Shown here: one piece after another, positions 1 to 8,022 of the stretch
How positions within the stretch are numbered: the first letter of the stretch is position 1
Layout: each line of letters starts with the position of its first letter
Source: Cryptoclostridium sp036644995
Lineage (GTDB): Bacteria; Bacillota; Dehalobacteriia; UBA7702
NCBI GenBank assembly: GCA_036644995.1
Contig: JAVXOZ010000019.1
Span: forward strand, 1 to 37,868
Reading direction: 5' to 3'
DNA length: 37,868 nt
Made by a program: the position numbers and the translations under genes
Notes under the pieces: model-generated
What the model saw: only the letters and a program-made list of their open reading frames with translations
The model's database searches: none
Told to the model about the DNA's origin: nothing

Positions 1-60
1 ATAATTTAATTTTAGCCACAGCAATAATTTTAGGTTAAACTGTGGCTGTATCCCCATGGA

Positions 61-88
61 ACTTGACACTTGACACTTGACACTTGAC
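61..88. repeat. Tandem heptamer ACTTGAC x4
   Basis: Four perfect head-to-tail copies of the 7-mer ACTTGAC. Just to the left lies an inverted repeat, AGCCACAG at 14-21 and CTGTGGCT at 40-47; the latter 8-mer recurs at 365-372. No gene is visible in 1-432. The stretch holds this array, two palindromes, one interspersed element and the probable tetR promoter. Confidence 0.85.
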
Positions 89-107
89 AGAAAAACACCG
101 CTATGCT

Positions 108-134
108 ATTATACATACTAATGGTATGTATAAT
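108..134. promoter_or_regulatory. Operator-like palindrome, left flank of element copy 1
   Basis: Arms ATTATACATAC and GTATGTATAAT, 11 bp each, around the loop TAATG. It is closely related to the palindrome at 295-319 on the other side of element copy 1, and its half-site resembles the palindrome in front of the efflux gene at 1702. It may be a TetR-type operator or one half of a target duplication, or both. Regulator binding is inferred. Confidence 0.55.
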
Positions 135-294
135 TAGCTCGTCAAAAATCATGGTTTTTTGGAAAGATATTAGGCTGATAAGAAAACCTTGGATTCGGCA
201 AAACTCCCTGAACAGCGGCTGTGCAGTGTACTTAGATGTACATAAGCAGTGGGCAGGAAGGGATTTTGCCGAATATCAGAATTTATCCACAGCC
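135..294 (+). repeat. Interspersed hairpin-flanked element, copy 1
   Basis: About 160 bp, related to six other copies in this window. Inner stems: P1 AGGCTG (172-177) with CAGCCT (290-295); P2 ATTCGGCAAAA with TTTTGCCGAAT; apical TGTAC and GTACA around six bases. An A/T-rich hairpin (CAAAAA and TTTTTTG side) lies at the 5' end. The flanking palindromes at 108-134 and 295-319 are diverged duplicates in which arm changes are compensated. No ORF is convincing inside it. Confidence 0.8.
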
Positions 295-319
295 TTAGAC
301 ATACCAACGGTATGTCTAA
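295..319. promoter_or_regulatory. Operator-like palindrome, right flank of element copy 1
   Basis: Arms TTAGACATACC and GGTATGTCTAA, 11 bp each, around AAC. It lies 30 bp upstream of the candidate tetR -35 box. It shares the core CATACCAAC with the palindrome at 1702-1718 before the efflux pump, so it is a reasonable autoregulatory operator for the TetR protein. The element's P1 3' strand ends exactly where this palindrome begins. Confidence 0.55.
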
Positions 320-348
320 TATTGGGGCAAAAAAACTTGTAACTTAGG

Positions 349-377
349 TTGTGAAAATTTCCATCTGTGGCTATTAT
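349..377 (+). promoter_or_regulatory. Candidate promoter of the tetR-family gene
   Basis: TTGTGA (349-354), 17 bp, TATTAT (372-377), about 55 bp before the start codon. It fits a sigma-A-type promoter with a moderate -35. Assigned by inspection only. Confidence 0.4.
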
Positions 378-432
378 CAAGGTTTTTCCTCAATTTCACG
401 GCTACTAATCATATATATGGAGGTAATGGTCT

Positions 433-1068
433 ATGGCACGGAATAAGTATCCTGAAAAAACCACTGAACTAATTTTAAATGAAGCCTTAAAACTTTTTAT
501 AGAAAAAGGCTATGAAAACACTTCCATACAGGATATCATCAATAATTTAGGGGGACTTTCCAAGGGTGCAATCTATTATCATTTTAAATCCAAGGAAGAT
601 ATATTTTCCGGAGTTATTCAAAAAATAAGCGATGAAAATGCTGTTTTTTTCGATAAAATACGTGATGATAATAAATTAACGGGCTATGAAAAACTAAAAT
701 TTATGATAGATTCCGCCTCCACCAACCCCAATAACCAAGCTATTTTAGCTATGAAAAAAAGGATTATAAGTGATCCCAAATTTTTAATGAACCAAATTTC
801 CGAAATATACGAAGTGGTGGTGCCTAAATATATACAACCCATTATTGAGCAAGGGATAAAAGATGGTTCCTTAAAAACAGCATATCCCAAAGAACTGGCA
901 GAAGTAATAATTATATTGCTTAATCTGTGGATAAATCCCATTATAACCCAAGGGACACCATTAGAAAAAAAACGACAGCTTGATTTTTTTGATTTGCTTT
1001 TAAAAGGCATTGGCATTGATATTTTAGATGAAAAAATAATTTCTCAATATGTAAACTATTGGCAATAA
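433..1068 (+). CDS. TetR/AcrR-family transcriptional regulator
   Basis: 211 aa. Residues about 8-58 form the TetR N-terminal helix-turn-helix: a helix rich in LFIEKGYENTS, then DIINNLGGLSKGAIYYHFKSK, the usual recognition-helix pattern ending in YYHF-K-KE. The remaining 150 residues are a variable helical ligand-binding and dimer domain. GGAGG at 419-423 sets the ATG at 433. The next gene on the same strand is an MFS efflux pump whose promoter carries a palindrome related to the two upstream of this gene. The likely role is therefore a drug-responsive repressor of the pump and of itself. The ligand cannot be read from the sequence. Confidence 0.9.
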   Translation: MARNKYPEKTTELILNEALKLFIEKGYENTSIQDIINNLGGLSKGAIYYHFKSKEDIFSGVIQKISDENAVFFDKIRDDNKLTGYEKLKFMIDSASTNPNNQAILAMKKRIISDPKFLMNQISEIYEVVVPKYIQPIIEQGIKDGSLKTAYPKELAEVIIILLNLWINPIITQGTPLEKKRQLDFFDLLLKGIGIDILDEKIISQYVNYWQ

Positions 1069-1078
1069 GTATTATTAC

Positions 1079-1135
1079 ACCTTAAAATATTGTTGTTAAC
1101 TGCTCCTTATCTGAGCATAACAGATATTTTAAGGT
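1079..1135. other. Long hairpin after the tetR-family gene
   Basis: Perfect 12-bp arms ACCTTAAAATAT (1079-1090) and ATATTTTAAGGT (1124-1135), with inner pairs TGTT/AACA and GCTC/GAGC. It begins about 10 bp after the tetR stop codon. It may end transcription, but no clear T-run follows on the plus strand. It could also be a short palindromic repeat. Confidence 0.5.
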
Positions 1136-1250
1136 AATATTACTAAGCCACTATTTATACAGCTATGGCTTCACTGCTGTTAGGGGATAAATTTTACCTT
1201 TTAAAAGTTTTAAATCACGGACAAAACAAACTTCCAGTTCCAATGTTTAT

Positions 1251-1442
1251 GGGTTTGCGGGTTTGCGGGTTTGCGGGTTTGCGGGTTTGCGGATTTGTGG
1301 ATTTGCGGATTTGCGGATTTGTGGATTTGTGGATTTGTGGATTTGTGGATTTGCGGATTTGCGGATTTGCGGATTTGTGGATTTGTGGATTTGTGGATTT
1401 GCGGATTTGCGGATTTGCGGGTTGATGGGTTGATGGGTTGAT
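1251..1442. repeat. 8-bp minisatellite, 24 units
   Basis: Exactly 24 tandem units of 8 bp: five GGGTTTGC, sixteen GGATTTGY and three GGGTTGAT. In the middle block the last base runs T C C T T T T C C C T T T C C C, so the final twelve units are two copies of a 48-bp higher-order unit. The unit carries no stop codon in several frames and creates false ORFs with Asn-Pro-Gln-Ile-type repeats on the minus strand. The five GGG units fit the G3N5G3N5G3N5G3 quadruplex pattern. Confidence 0.95.
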
Positions 1443-1477
1443 GCACAACCTATTATCAAGTGTTATATTATTATAAG

Positions 1478-1607
1478 TTGTAGGTAAAATGCAATTTTAT
1501 ATACAAGCTCATAGACTTTGGATATAAACTTTGAATATCGGCTTTGGACATAGGCTTTGCATATAGGCTTAGAACAGGTAAAACCTAAGTCGAAAACTCA
1601 CGGTGTA
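1478..1607 (+). repeat. Decayed copy of the interspersed element
   Basis: It matches the copy-5 type: a 5' hairpin TTGTA..TAAAAT, GCA, ATTTTA..TACAA at 1478-1506; then GGCTTAGAACAGGTAAA at 1566-1582 and GTGTAC at 1603-1608. The P1 region has expanded into four tandem 13-mers of the GGCTTTGNATATA type (1514-1565). The 3' half with the returning P2 and P1 strands is missing. A GC-rich inverted repeat, CCCCA (1608-1612) with TGGGG (1623-1627), follows directly. The rest of 1069-1741 holds no gene. Confidence 0.6.
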
Positions 1608-1701
1608 CCCCAACATAATAGGTGGGGCTTTGGCATCATCATACTTTATTCACGGCTTCTCATAACTGCCTCATAATGGCAGATTATTTTTAAATCTATA
1701 C

Positions 1702-1724
1702 ATACCAACCGTTGGTATTATAAT
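1702..1724 (+). promoter_or_regulatory. Operator and -10 of the MFS efflux gene
   Basis: The perfect 17-bp palindrome ATACCAAC-C-GTTGGTAT (1702-1718) runs directly into a consensus -10 TATAAT (1719-1724), so a bound repressor would occlude the spacer. The -35 is poor. The core CATACCAAC is shared with the palindrome at 295-319 upstream of the TetR-family gene, which is the likely binding protein. Confidence 0.7.
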
Positions 1725-1741
1725 TTTACAAGGAGATATAT

Positions 1742-2968
1742 ATGTTATCAGAAAAACTTTTCACCAAGGATTTTACCCTTATCCTCATTGGGCAAATAAT
1801 ATCCCTTTTTGGCAATGCCATTTTACGTTTTGCCCTACCCTTATACTTATTAAGGGAAACAGGCTCTGCCTCACTGTTTGGCATAGTAACTGCTTGCTCT
1901 TTTCTGCCCATGATTTTTTTATCGTTTTTTGGGGGAATTTTGGCAGACAGAGTAAACAAACGCAATATCATGGTAGCATTGGATTTCATCACCGCACTGG
2001 TGGTTTTTAGTCTTTATTTTCTCCTTGGGCACATTCCCATTGTACCCTTGTTTATAGTGGTATTAATACTCCTTTACGGCATCAGCGGCACCTACCAACC
2101 AACTGTCCAAGCCAGCATACCTGCACTGATGAGCAGTGAAAACATATTGCCCGCAAGTGCCATAATCAACCAAATTGGTGCCATATCCGGACTTTTAGGC
2201 CCCATTATCGGCGGTGCACTTTTTGGTGCTTTTGGCATTATGCCAATATTGGTAATCAGCATTTTTTGCTTTTTGTTTTCTGCAATTATGGAAATTTTTA
2301 TTACCATACCTTACACAAAAAGAAGCGAAAATTTTGGTATCTGCACAATAATAAAAAATGACTTCCATGATAGCCTTAATTATATTACACATGAAAAACC
2401 CCTGTTGCTTAAAATCATTATTTTAATTGCGGTATTTAATCTGGTATTATCCGCCATGATTATAGTGGGGATACCCATTTTAATTATTAACACCTTAAAA
2501 ATGAGTGATAGTCTATTGGGCATCACCCAAGGGGCTATGGCTTTGGGGGGATTTTGCGGTGGGATTTTCACAGCGATGATGGCAAAAAGACTAAAATTTG
2601 AAAATTCCCATTTTCTTTTGCTTATTTGCGGTATTACCGTAGGTATTATGGCTATACCATTGTTTTTTAAATTTGAAAATATAATAGGCTATATAACAAT
2701 CACCATACTTAGTTTTTTAGCCATGGCTTTTGCCACCATATTTACAGTACAAATGTTAGCCAAAGTACAAAAGGAAACACCACCTGAGCTTGTGGGCAAA
2801 GTTATTGCCTTAATGATGTCTATTGCCATGTGTGCTCAACCGCTGGGGCAGGTACTTTATGGCTTTGCCTTTGATATTTTTCCTAACAATAGCGGTTTTA
2901 TTTTAACTGTTGCAGGGTTATTATCGGTTATTTCCGCCTTTATATTAAAAAAAATAATACATTCATAA
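1742..2968 (+). CDS. MFS drug-efflux transporter (DHA3 / macrolide-efflux type)
   Basis: 408 aa, with about twelve hydrophobic segments across the whole length. The N-terminal segment GNAILRFALPLYLLRETGSA, the first-loop motif GGILADRVNKRN (MFS motif A region) and the long cytoplasmic centre near residues 195-215 are typical of the MefA/EntS-like MFS_3 group, which exports drugs or siderophores in exchange for protons. AAGGAG at 1730-1735 precedes the ATG. The promoter carries a TetR-type palindrome, and the TetR-family gene lies 673 bp upstream on the same strand. The stop codon touches the left duplicate of element copy 2. Substrate unknown. Confidence 0.88.
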   Translation: MLSEKLFTKDFTLILIGQIISLFGNAILRFALPLYLLRETGSASLFGIVTACSFLPMIFLSFFGGILADRVNKRNIMVALDFITALVVFSLYFLLGHIPIVPLFIVVLILLYGISGTYQPTVQASIPALMSSENILPASAIINQIGAISGLLGPIIGGALFGAFGIMPILVISIFCFLFSAIMEIFITIPYTKRSENFGICTIIKNDFHDSLNYITHEKPLLLKIIILIAVFNLVLSAMIIVGIPILIINTLKMSDSLLGITQGAMALGGFCGGIFTAMMAKRLKFENSHFLLLICGITVGIMAIPLFFKFENIIGYITITILSFLAMAFATIFTVQMLAKVQKETPPELVGKVIALMMSIAMCAQPLGQVLYGFAFDIFPNNSGFILTVAGLLSVISAFILKKIIHS

Positions 2969-3203
2969 AGGTATTTATATACATAAAAATCATATCTTGA
3001 TACGGATTAGCTTGTCAAAAAACATAGTTTTTTGGCAAGATGCCAGACTGTTAAGAAAGCCTTAGATGCGGCAAAACTCCCTGAACAGCGGCTGTGCAGT
3101 GTGCTTAGATGTACATAAGCAGTGGGCAGGAAGGGATTTTGCCGAATATCAGAATTTATCAACAGTCTAAGGTATTTATATACATAAAATCATATCTTGG
3201 TAT
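2968..3203 (+). repeat. Interspersed hairpin-flanked element, copy 2
   Basis: The element body is 3003-3168 and the flanking imperfect direct repeats are 2968-3002 and 3169-3203 (about 35 bp, one indel and few mismatches). P1 is AGACTGTT with AACAGTCT, where other copies have AGGCTGTT with AACAGCCT, a paired change. P2 is GCGGCAAAA with TTTTGCCG. The flanks are only weakly palindromic, unlike those of the other copies. It sits between the convergent MFS and murA genes and starts at the MFS stop codon. Confidence 0.82.
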
Positions 3204-3210
3204 AGATAAA

Positions 3211-3260
3211 ACCCCTTAAACAAGGTTTCATAGCAAACTTTGTTTGAGGGGCTTTTATTT
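3211..3260. terminator. Bidirectional terminator between the MFS gene and murA
   Basis: Stem CCCCTTAAACAA (3212-3223) with TTGTTTGAGGGG (3240-3251), inner GGTTT/AAACT, then CTTTTATTTTT on the plus side and AAAA on the other side. It suits both the plus-strand MFS transcript and the end of the minus-strand dcw operon. Confidence 0.8.
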
Positions 3261-3329
3261 TTATACAATTAACGTGATATATTATACATTTTATAACGGA
3301 AGCTTGCTATTTGCATACTTCACAATGTT

Positions 3330-4577
3330 TTACTCACGGATGATATCCGCACCTAATTGGTTAAAAATATTTTCAATGTGGTAGTAGCCTCTATCTATAT
3401 GGTGGATATTGTTAATAACCGTTTGCCCCTTTGCTGCCATTGCCGCCATGAGCAAAGCTGCGCCACCCCGTAAATCCCCAACATCTACTTTGGCGGCATA
3501 AAGTCCAGATGAACCATTTACCACGGCTAAACCACCATCTACACTGATATCCGCTCCCATTTTTTTCAATTCGTTGCAGTGGTGATAACGGTTTTCAAAA
3601 ATGCTCTCTCTCACCAAAGACGTGCCCTTTGCCAAAGTTAAAGCAGCCATAAATTGTGGCTGGATATCCGTGGGAAACCCCGGGTATGGCAAAGTTTTTA
3701 AATTTGTGCACCCCATACCACCTTGATGTTTAAGCCTTAAAGAACTTGGGGTTTTTTCCACTTCCACCCCTGTTTCATGGAGTTTTGCCACAATGGATTC
3801 CACGTGTTCCGGCACTATATCTTTGATAAAAACATCCCCTTTGGTCATAGCCGTTGCCAAAAGCACCGTACCCGCTACAATGCGGTCGGGCACAACTGTA
3901 TGCTCCACAGAGCCTAAGGTTTTTACCCCTTCAATGGTGAGAGTATCGCTGCCCAAGCCACGTATTTTAGCACCTGCTTTTATGAGAAAATTACAAAAAT
4001 CCACCACTTCCGGTTCTTTGGCAACATTACGCAAAACCGTGGTGCCGTAAGCTTTTACCCCGGCGGCAATAAGGTTTTCCGTAGCACCCACACTGGGAAA
4101 ATCCAAGTAAATTTCATTACCTACCAATTTTTTGGCGGTGCTGATAAAGGCACCGCTGTGCTCATGTATTTTTGCACCCAGTTCCTTTAAACCCCTAATG
4201 TGAATATCCATGGGTCTTGCACCAATGGGGCAGCCACCGGGCATGGGTATGGTTGCCGCACCAAAGCGACTAAGAAGCGGACCCCAAATTAAATTGGAAG
4301 CCCGCATGGTTTTCATCAGCTTATCATCAATATTTCCCTGCTTTAAGCTGCGTGTATCAATAATAACAGTGTCATCTTCTCTTTTCACACGGCATTGAAA
4401 ATGCCGCAATATTTCACACATGGATTGCACATCGGTTAAATTTGGAACATGGTGCAGAATAATTTCCCCATCAATTAGTATAGACGCTGCCATAATGGGT
4501 AAAACCGCATTTTTTGCACCTTGGGGAGTATATTCACCCTTTAAAGGCGTTTCCCCTAAAATTTTTAAAACTGCCAT
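3330..4577 (-). CDS. murA: UDP-N-acetylglucosamine 1-carboxyvinyltransferase
   Basis: 415 aa from the chosen start. It transfers enolpyruvate from PEP to UDP-GlcNAc, the first committed step of peptidoglycan synthesis, in the cytoplasm. Visible motifs: GAKNAVLPI near the N-terminus (substrate Lys/Asn), GGCPIGARPMDIHI with the PEP-binding, fosfomycin-target Cys, and the alternating EPT-fold repeats. The ATG at 4577 has AGGA seven bases upstream; an in-frame ATG at 4592 would add MQERS but has no well-spaced site. It is the last gene of the dcw cluster, just after murB. In many Bacillota this position is followed by ftsQ/divIB; here a terminator and a convergent pump gene follow. Confidence 0.95.
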   Translation of the reverse strand: MAVLKILGETPLKGEYTPQGAKNAVLPIMAASILIDGEIILHHVPNLTDVQSMCEILRHFQCRVKREDDTVIIDTRSLKQGNIDDKLMKTMRASNLIWGPLLSRFGAATIPMPGGCPIGARPMDIHIRGLKELGAKIHEHSGAFISTAKKLVGNEIYLDFPSVGATENLIAAGVKAYGTTVLRNVAKEPEVVDFCNFLIKAGAKIRGLGSDTLTIEGVKTLGSVEHTVVPDRIVAGTVLLATAMTKGDVFIKDIVPEHVESIVAKLHETGVEVEKTPSSLRLKHQGGMGCTNLKTLPYPGFPTDIQPQFMAALTLAKGTSLVRESIFENRYHHCNELKKMGADISVDGGLAVVNGSSGLYAAKVDVGDLRGGAALLMAAMAAKGQTVINNIHHIDRGYYHIENIFNQLGADIIRE

Positions 4578-4603
4578 GCTGCGTTCCTGCATTTCTCGAT
4601 ATT

Positions 4604-5503
4604 TTACCTTTCACCCACCAGACGAACTTCAGGTTCAAGGTCCACATCGAATTTCTTCTTTACTATATTCCGAACCTCGGCTATAAGTTCCAAAACATCT
4701 GTGGCTTTTGCAGAACCGATATTTACAATAAAATTTCCGTGCTTTTCCGAAACTTGGGCATCTCCATGGCATAAGCCACGCAAACCTGCTGCTTCTATTA
4801 AGCGACCTGCATGATCGTTTTGGGGATTTTTAAAAACACTGCCTGCGGAAGGATATTCCAAAGGCTGATTTTTTCTGCGGGTTTTTAAGGTTTCATCAAC
4901 AAAATTTGTTAAAACCTCGGCATTATCCTTGTGCATATTTAAAAATACTTTAGTAACCACTGCCCCTTTTTTCATTAAAGAGGTATTGCGATAACCATAG
5001 CTTAAATCTTTAATATCTATTATTGAAATATTACCGTCCATCTCAACAACTTCCACCGCTGCCAAAGTTTCATAAAAGGAATGGCCGTAAGCACCTGCAT
5101 TCATCACCGCTGCTCCGCCTAAACTTGCAGGTATACCTGCACCCCACTCCAAACCACCCAAGCCAAGTTTTGCTGTTTCTCTTGCCATTTTAGCCAAAAT
5201 ACAGCCGGATAATGCTTCAATCTTATCCCCTGCCACAGTGTAAGTAGCCATATTTTCCCCTATTCTGATAACCAAGCCACGGATACCGCCATCCAAAACC
5301 AGCATATTAGAGCCGTTACCCATCACCATATAGGGAATGCCCTTGTTTTTGGCATAAGCCAAACCAAGAGCAATATCTTCACTGTCACAGGGCGAAAAAA
5401 GGCAATCCGCATTGCCGCCTATATGCCATGTGGTATATTGGGACATTGGTGCATTCACCTCAATATCCCCTTTTACTATTTTTTTCAGACCACTAAAGTC
5501 CAT
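4604..5503 (-). CDS. murB: UDP-N-acetylenolpyruvoylglucosamine reductase
   Basis: 299 aa. An FAD enzyme that reduces the MurA product with NADPH to UDP-MurNAc. FAD-binding motifs: TTWHIGGNADCLF near 25, VMGNGSNMLV near 60, WGAGIPASLGGAAVMNAGAYG near 125. The catalytic Ser lies in PSAGSVFKNP near 220, and the C-terminal EPEVRLVG carries the catalytic Glu. The absence of the long third-domain insertion makes it a type II MurB, usual in Gram-positives. Its ATG overlaps the murC stop by one base (TAATG), with GGGGGAAG upstream, which suggests translational coupling. murA follows 26 bp downstream. Confidence 0.95.
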   Translation of the reverse strand: MDFSGLKKIVKGDIEVNAPMSQYTTWHIGGNADCLFSPCDSEDIALGLAYAKNKGIPYMVMGNGSNMLVLDGGIRGLVIRIGENMATYTVAGDKIEALSGCILAKMARETAKLGLGGLEWGAGIPASLGGAAVMNAGAYGHSFYETLAAVEVVEMDGNISIIDIKDLSYGYRNTSLMKKGAVVTKVFLNMHKDNAEVLTNFVDETLKTRRKNQPLEYPSAGSVFKNPQNDHAGRLIEAAGLRGLCHGDAQVSEKHGNFIVNIGSAKATDVLELIAEVRNIVKKKFDVDLEPEVRLVGER

Positions 5504-6873
5504 TAATCTTCCCCCTTGAGATAAGCACAGAAACGATCCGTAGTTTTGCGAATATCCCCTGCACCCATCATTAAAATCAAATCTCCCTTGGCATAATTTT
5601 CTTTTAAATAATCATAAATAGCATCGCTGCCTTTAAGATATAGAGGCTTTAGCCCTTTTTGGCTAATTTCATCAACTATAAGCTGGGAACTAATGCCTTC
5701 TATGCGGTTTTCCCAAGCGGAATATATTTCATCTATAACAATAACATCGGCTTCACCAAAAGATTTGCCGAATTCCTTATACAAGTCACGCACTCTACTA
5801 TAACGATGTGGTTGAAAAACTGCGATAACTCTATCATAACCACAGCATTTAGCCGCTGTAATAGTGGCTTCAACCTCTGTGGGATGGTGTGCATAATCGT
5901 CTACCAATAAAACACCTTTATCATCATAAAGCACATCAAAACGTCGCCCTGTACCTGTAAAATTTCTCAAGGCAGCAGCGGAATCCCCAAAGGGTACACC
6001 AACAATATATGCTGCATACATAGCACCCAAAGCATTGGCAACATTATGCCTGCCGGGAATGGGCAAATGCAGTTGTGCCACATATTCACCTTTATAATAG
6101 ATTTTAGAATCGGTGTGTAATCCTTTGCTCTTAATTTCACGGGCGGTTAAATCCACGGCTTTATGCTCTAAGCCATAGGTATAATAACCATTATTGAGAT
6201 TAGGAGCAATTTCCGTTACCATATTATTATCCAAACAAACTATTATTTTTTCACTGCTATTACAAAAATCCAAAAAGGCATTTTTAAGATTTTCTTCAGT
6301 GCCGTAATTTTCCATATGCTCAGGTTCGATATTGGTTATTACCGTTAAATAAGGTTGCAATTTCAAAAAAGAGCGGTCACTTTCATCGGCTTCCACCACC
6401 CATAAATCACTATCATCTTTTAAGGCATTGCTATCAATACAGGGTAAAATTCCCCCTAAAACAATATTAGGATGATATTCCACTGCGTGTAAAATCATAG
6501 AAAGCATACCCGAGGTAGTTGTTTTACCATGGGCACCTGCCACTGCCAAACCTTTGCCGCTATTGATAAATCTTGCCAACAAATCACCACGGTGGGTAAT
6601 GGGTATTCCCATAGCTTTAGCTTTTAATAATTCAGGATTATCTTCATGAATAGCACTGGAGTAAATAACTTCGTTGCAATCATCTGGTAAATTATCGGCA
6701 TTATGTCCCAAAGATATATGGGCACCCAATTCTTTTAATTTATCAACCAATGGTGATTCCTTTACATCAGAGCCACTGACATTATACCCCATGGATAGTA
6801 ATATTTTTGCCAACGCACTCATACCAATGCCACCAATAGCAATGAAATGAACAGATTCCTTTTGACTTGTCAT
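5503..6873 (-). CDS. murC: UDP-N-acetylmuramate--L-alanine ligase
   Basis: 456 aa, normal length. It adds L-Ala to UDP-MurNAc using ATP. N-terminal Rossmann motif IGGIGMSALA (13-22), P-loop AGAHGKTTTSGM (112-123), central EADESDRSFL, and the Mur-ligase C-terminal domain with DDYAHHPTEVEATI and FQPHRYSR. AAGGAGG six bases before the ATG confirms the start. The 75-bp gap to murG is the widest junction between murA and murE and contains no obvious terminator, so it is probably still within one transcript. Confidence 0.96.
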   Translation of the reverse strand: MTSQKESVHFIAIGGIGMSALAKILLSMGYNVSGSDVKESPLVDKLKELGAHISLGHNADNLPDDCNEVIYSSAIHEDNPELLKAKAMGIPITHRGDLLARFINSGKGLAVAGAHGKTTTSGMLSMILHAVEYHPNIVLGGILPCIDSNALKDDSDLWVVEADESDRSFLKLQPYLTVITNIEPEHMENYGTEENLKNAFLDFCNSSEKIIVCLDNNMVTEIAPNLNNGYYTYGLEHKAVDLTAREIKSKGLHTDSKIYYKGEYVAQLHLPIPGRHNVANALGAMYAAYIVGVPFGDSAAALRNFTGTGRRFDVLYDDKGVLLVDDYAHHPTEVEATITAAKCCGYDRVIAVFQPHRYSRVRDLYKEFGKSFGEADVIVIDEIYSAWENRIEGISSQLIVDEISQKGLKPLYLKGSDAIYDYLKENYAKGDLILMMGAGDIRKTTDRFCAYLKGED

Positions 6874-6948
6874 TGTTTGCCTCCTTGAAGGAAATATCCT
6901 TCTATCTATATATATAATTAGGCTAACGCCCCGTATTTTCTACTTTAA

Positions 6949-8022
6949 CTATTTAATTAAACTTAATCCTGCTTCAACAATTTTTGCCAAAGCATCGCCT
7001 TTTGCCTCATTTGCCATTTTTTCACCCATGGTGTGGCGATAAACATCATCAGCTATGAGTTTATCCAAAGCTGCAAAAAGCGGCTGTGGTAATTCCTTAT
7101 CCAACACCATATATCCTGCACCAATATTGTGAAAATACGCTGCATTTTTTTCCTGATGCCCATGTGAAAAAGGATAAGGCACCAAAACAGCGGGTATACC
7201 TTTCATGGAAACCTCCGCTAAAAACGAGGCTCCTGCTCTGCCCACCACTAAATCTGTGCGGGCTAAAACCAAATCCATTTTTTCCTCATAATCTTTAACC
7301 CTAACATTGGGTATATTGGCAATGGCTTTGGCGTCCTCGGTATTTTGCTTACCTACTATATGGTAAAAAAGCACTTTTTTATCGCTATGAGCTTGGGAAT
7401 AATACTGTGTCATAGCTTCATTTATATGGTGAGAGCCTTGACTGCCCCCGGTAATGGTCACTAAAAATGTATTTTTATCTATACCCAAATATTCTTGACC
7501 TTGGGCGGCTGTGGCATCTTTCACACTTTCACGGATGGGCATACCTGTGATTTTCATATTTTTACAGGATTTAATTTGCTCCCCGGTGGTTTTATAGGTT
7601 AAACAAAGGCAATCCACCACCGCACCAAGGTTGGCATTGGCTTTGCCAATTTCCGCATTGGCTTCATGTATTAATGTTTTAACACCTAAACTCGCACCTG
7701 ATTTAATAACGGGAAAAGAAGCATAGCCACCTGTGCCAATAATTAAATCCGGGTTAAATTTTTTAACCAATTTCTTTGCCATAATATAAGACTTAACTAA
7801 ATTAACCAAGGCACCGGGCAAAGTTAATAGATTTTTATTGCGAATGCCCTCCACGGGTAAAAAATCCGCCTTAAAAACCTCATTTTTCATTATATCTTTT
7901 TCAATGCCCTTTTCAGAACCTATATAATAAACCTCGGCACCTAATTTTTTAAATTCATGTCCGATGGCTAAAGCAGGATAAAGGTGACCACCTGTACCCC
8001 CACCTGTGATAATAATACGCAT
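6949..8022 (-). CDS. murG: UDP-GlcNAc:lipid I GlcNAc transferase
   Basis: 357 aa. A membrane-associated GT28 glycosyltransferase that makes lipid II from lipid I. The N-terminal glycine-rich loop GGGTGGHLYPALA (7-19), the second loop TGGSQGSHHIN near 190, and the donor-binding GRAGASFLAEVSMKGIPAVLVPYPFSHGHQEKNA region near 265-298 are all intact. Its ATG overlaps the ftsW stop by one base (TAATG) behind GGAGG, so it is coupled to the flippase/polymerase gene. Confidence 0.96.
   Translation of the reverse strand: MRIIITGGGTGGHLYPALAIGHEFKKLGAEVYYIGSEKGIEKDIMKNEVFKADFLPVEGIRNKNLLTLPGALVNLVKSYIMAKKLVKKFNPDLIIGTGGYASFPVIKSGASLGVKTLIHEANAEIGKANANLGAVVDCLCLTYKTTGEQIKSCKNMKITGMPIRESVKDATAAQGQEYLGIDKNTFLVTITGGSQGSHHINEAMTQYYSQAHSDKKVLFYHIVGKQNTEDAKAIANIPNVRVKDYEEKMDLVLARTDLVVGRAGASFLAEVSMKGIPAVLVPYPFSHGHQEKNAAYFHNIGAGYMVLDKELPQPLFAALDKLIADDVYRHTMGEKMANEAKGDALAKIVEAGLSLIK

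Noticed and set aside
103..342. 79-aa ORF across element copy 1
   Set aside because: The frame is not kept in the other copies and the region shows stem covariation instead of codon conservation.
1251..1442. CRISPR array
   Set aside because: Units are contiguous 8-mers with no spacers. The same holds for the 17-bp array at 25974-26600.
1165..1459. Overlapping ORFs on both strands encoding repeats such as NPQIHKSANPQI
   Set aside because: They are artefacts of the stop-free 8-bp tandem repeat; several frames are open at once and none has a ribosome site or non-repetitive coding sequence.
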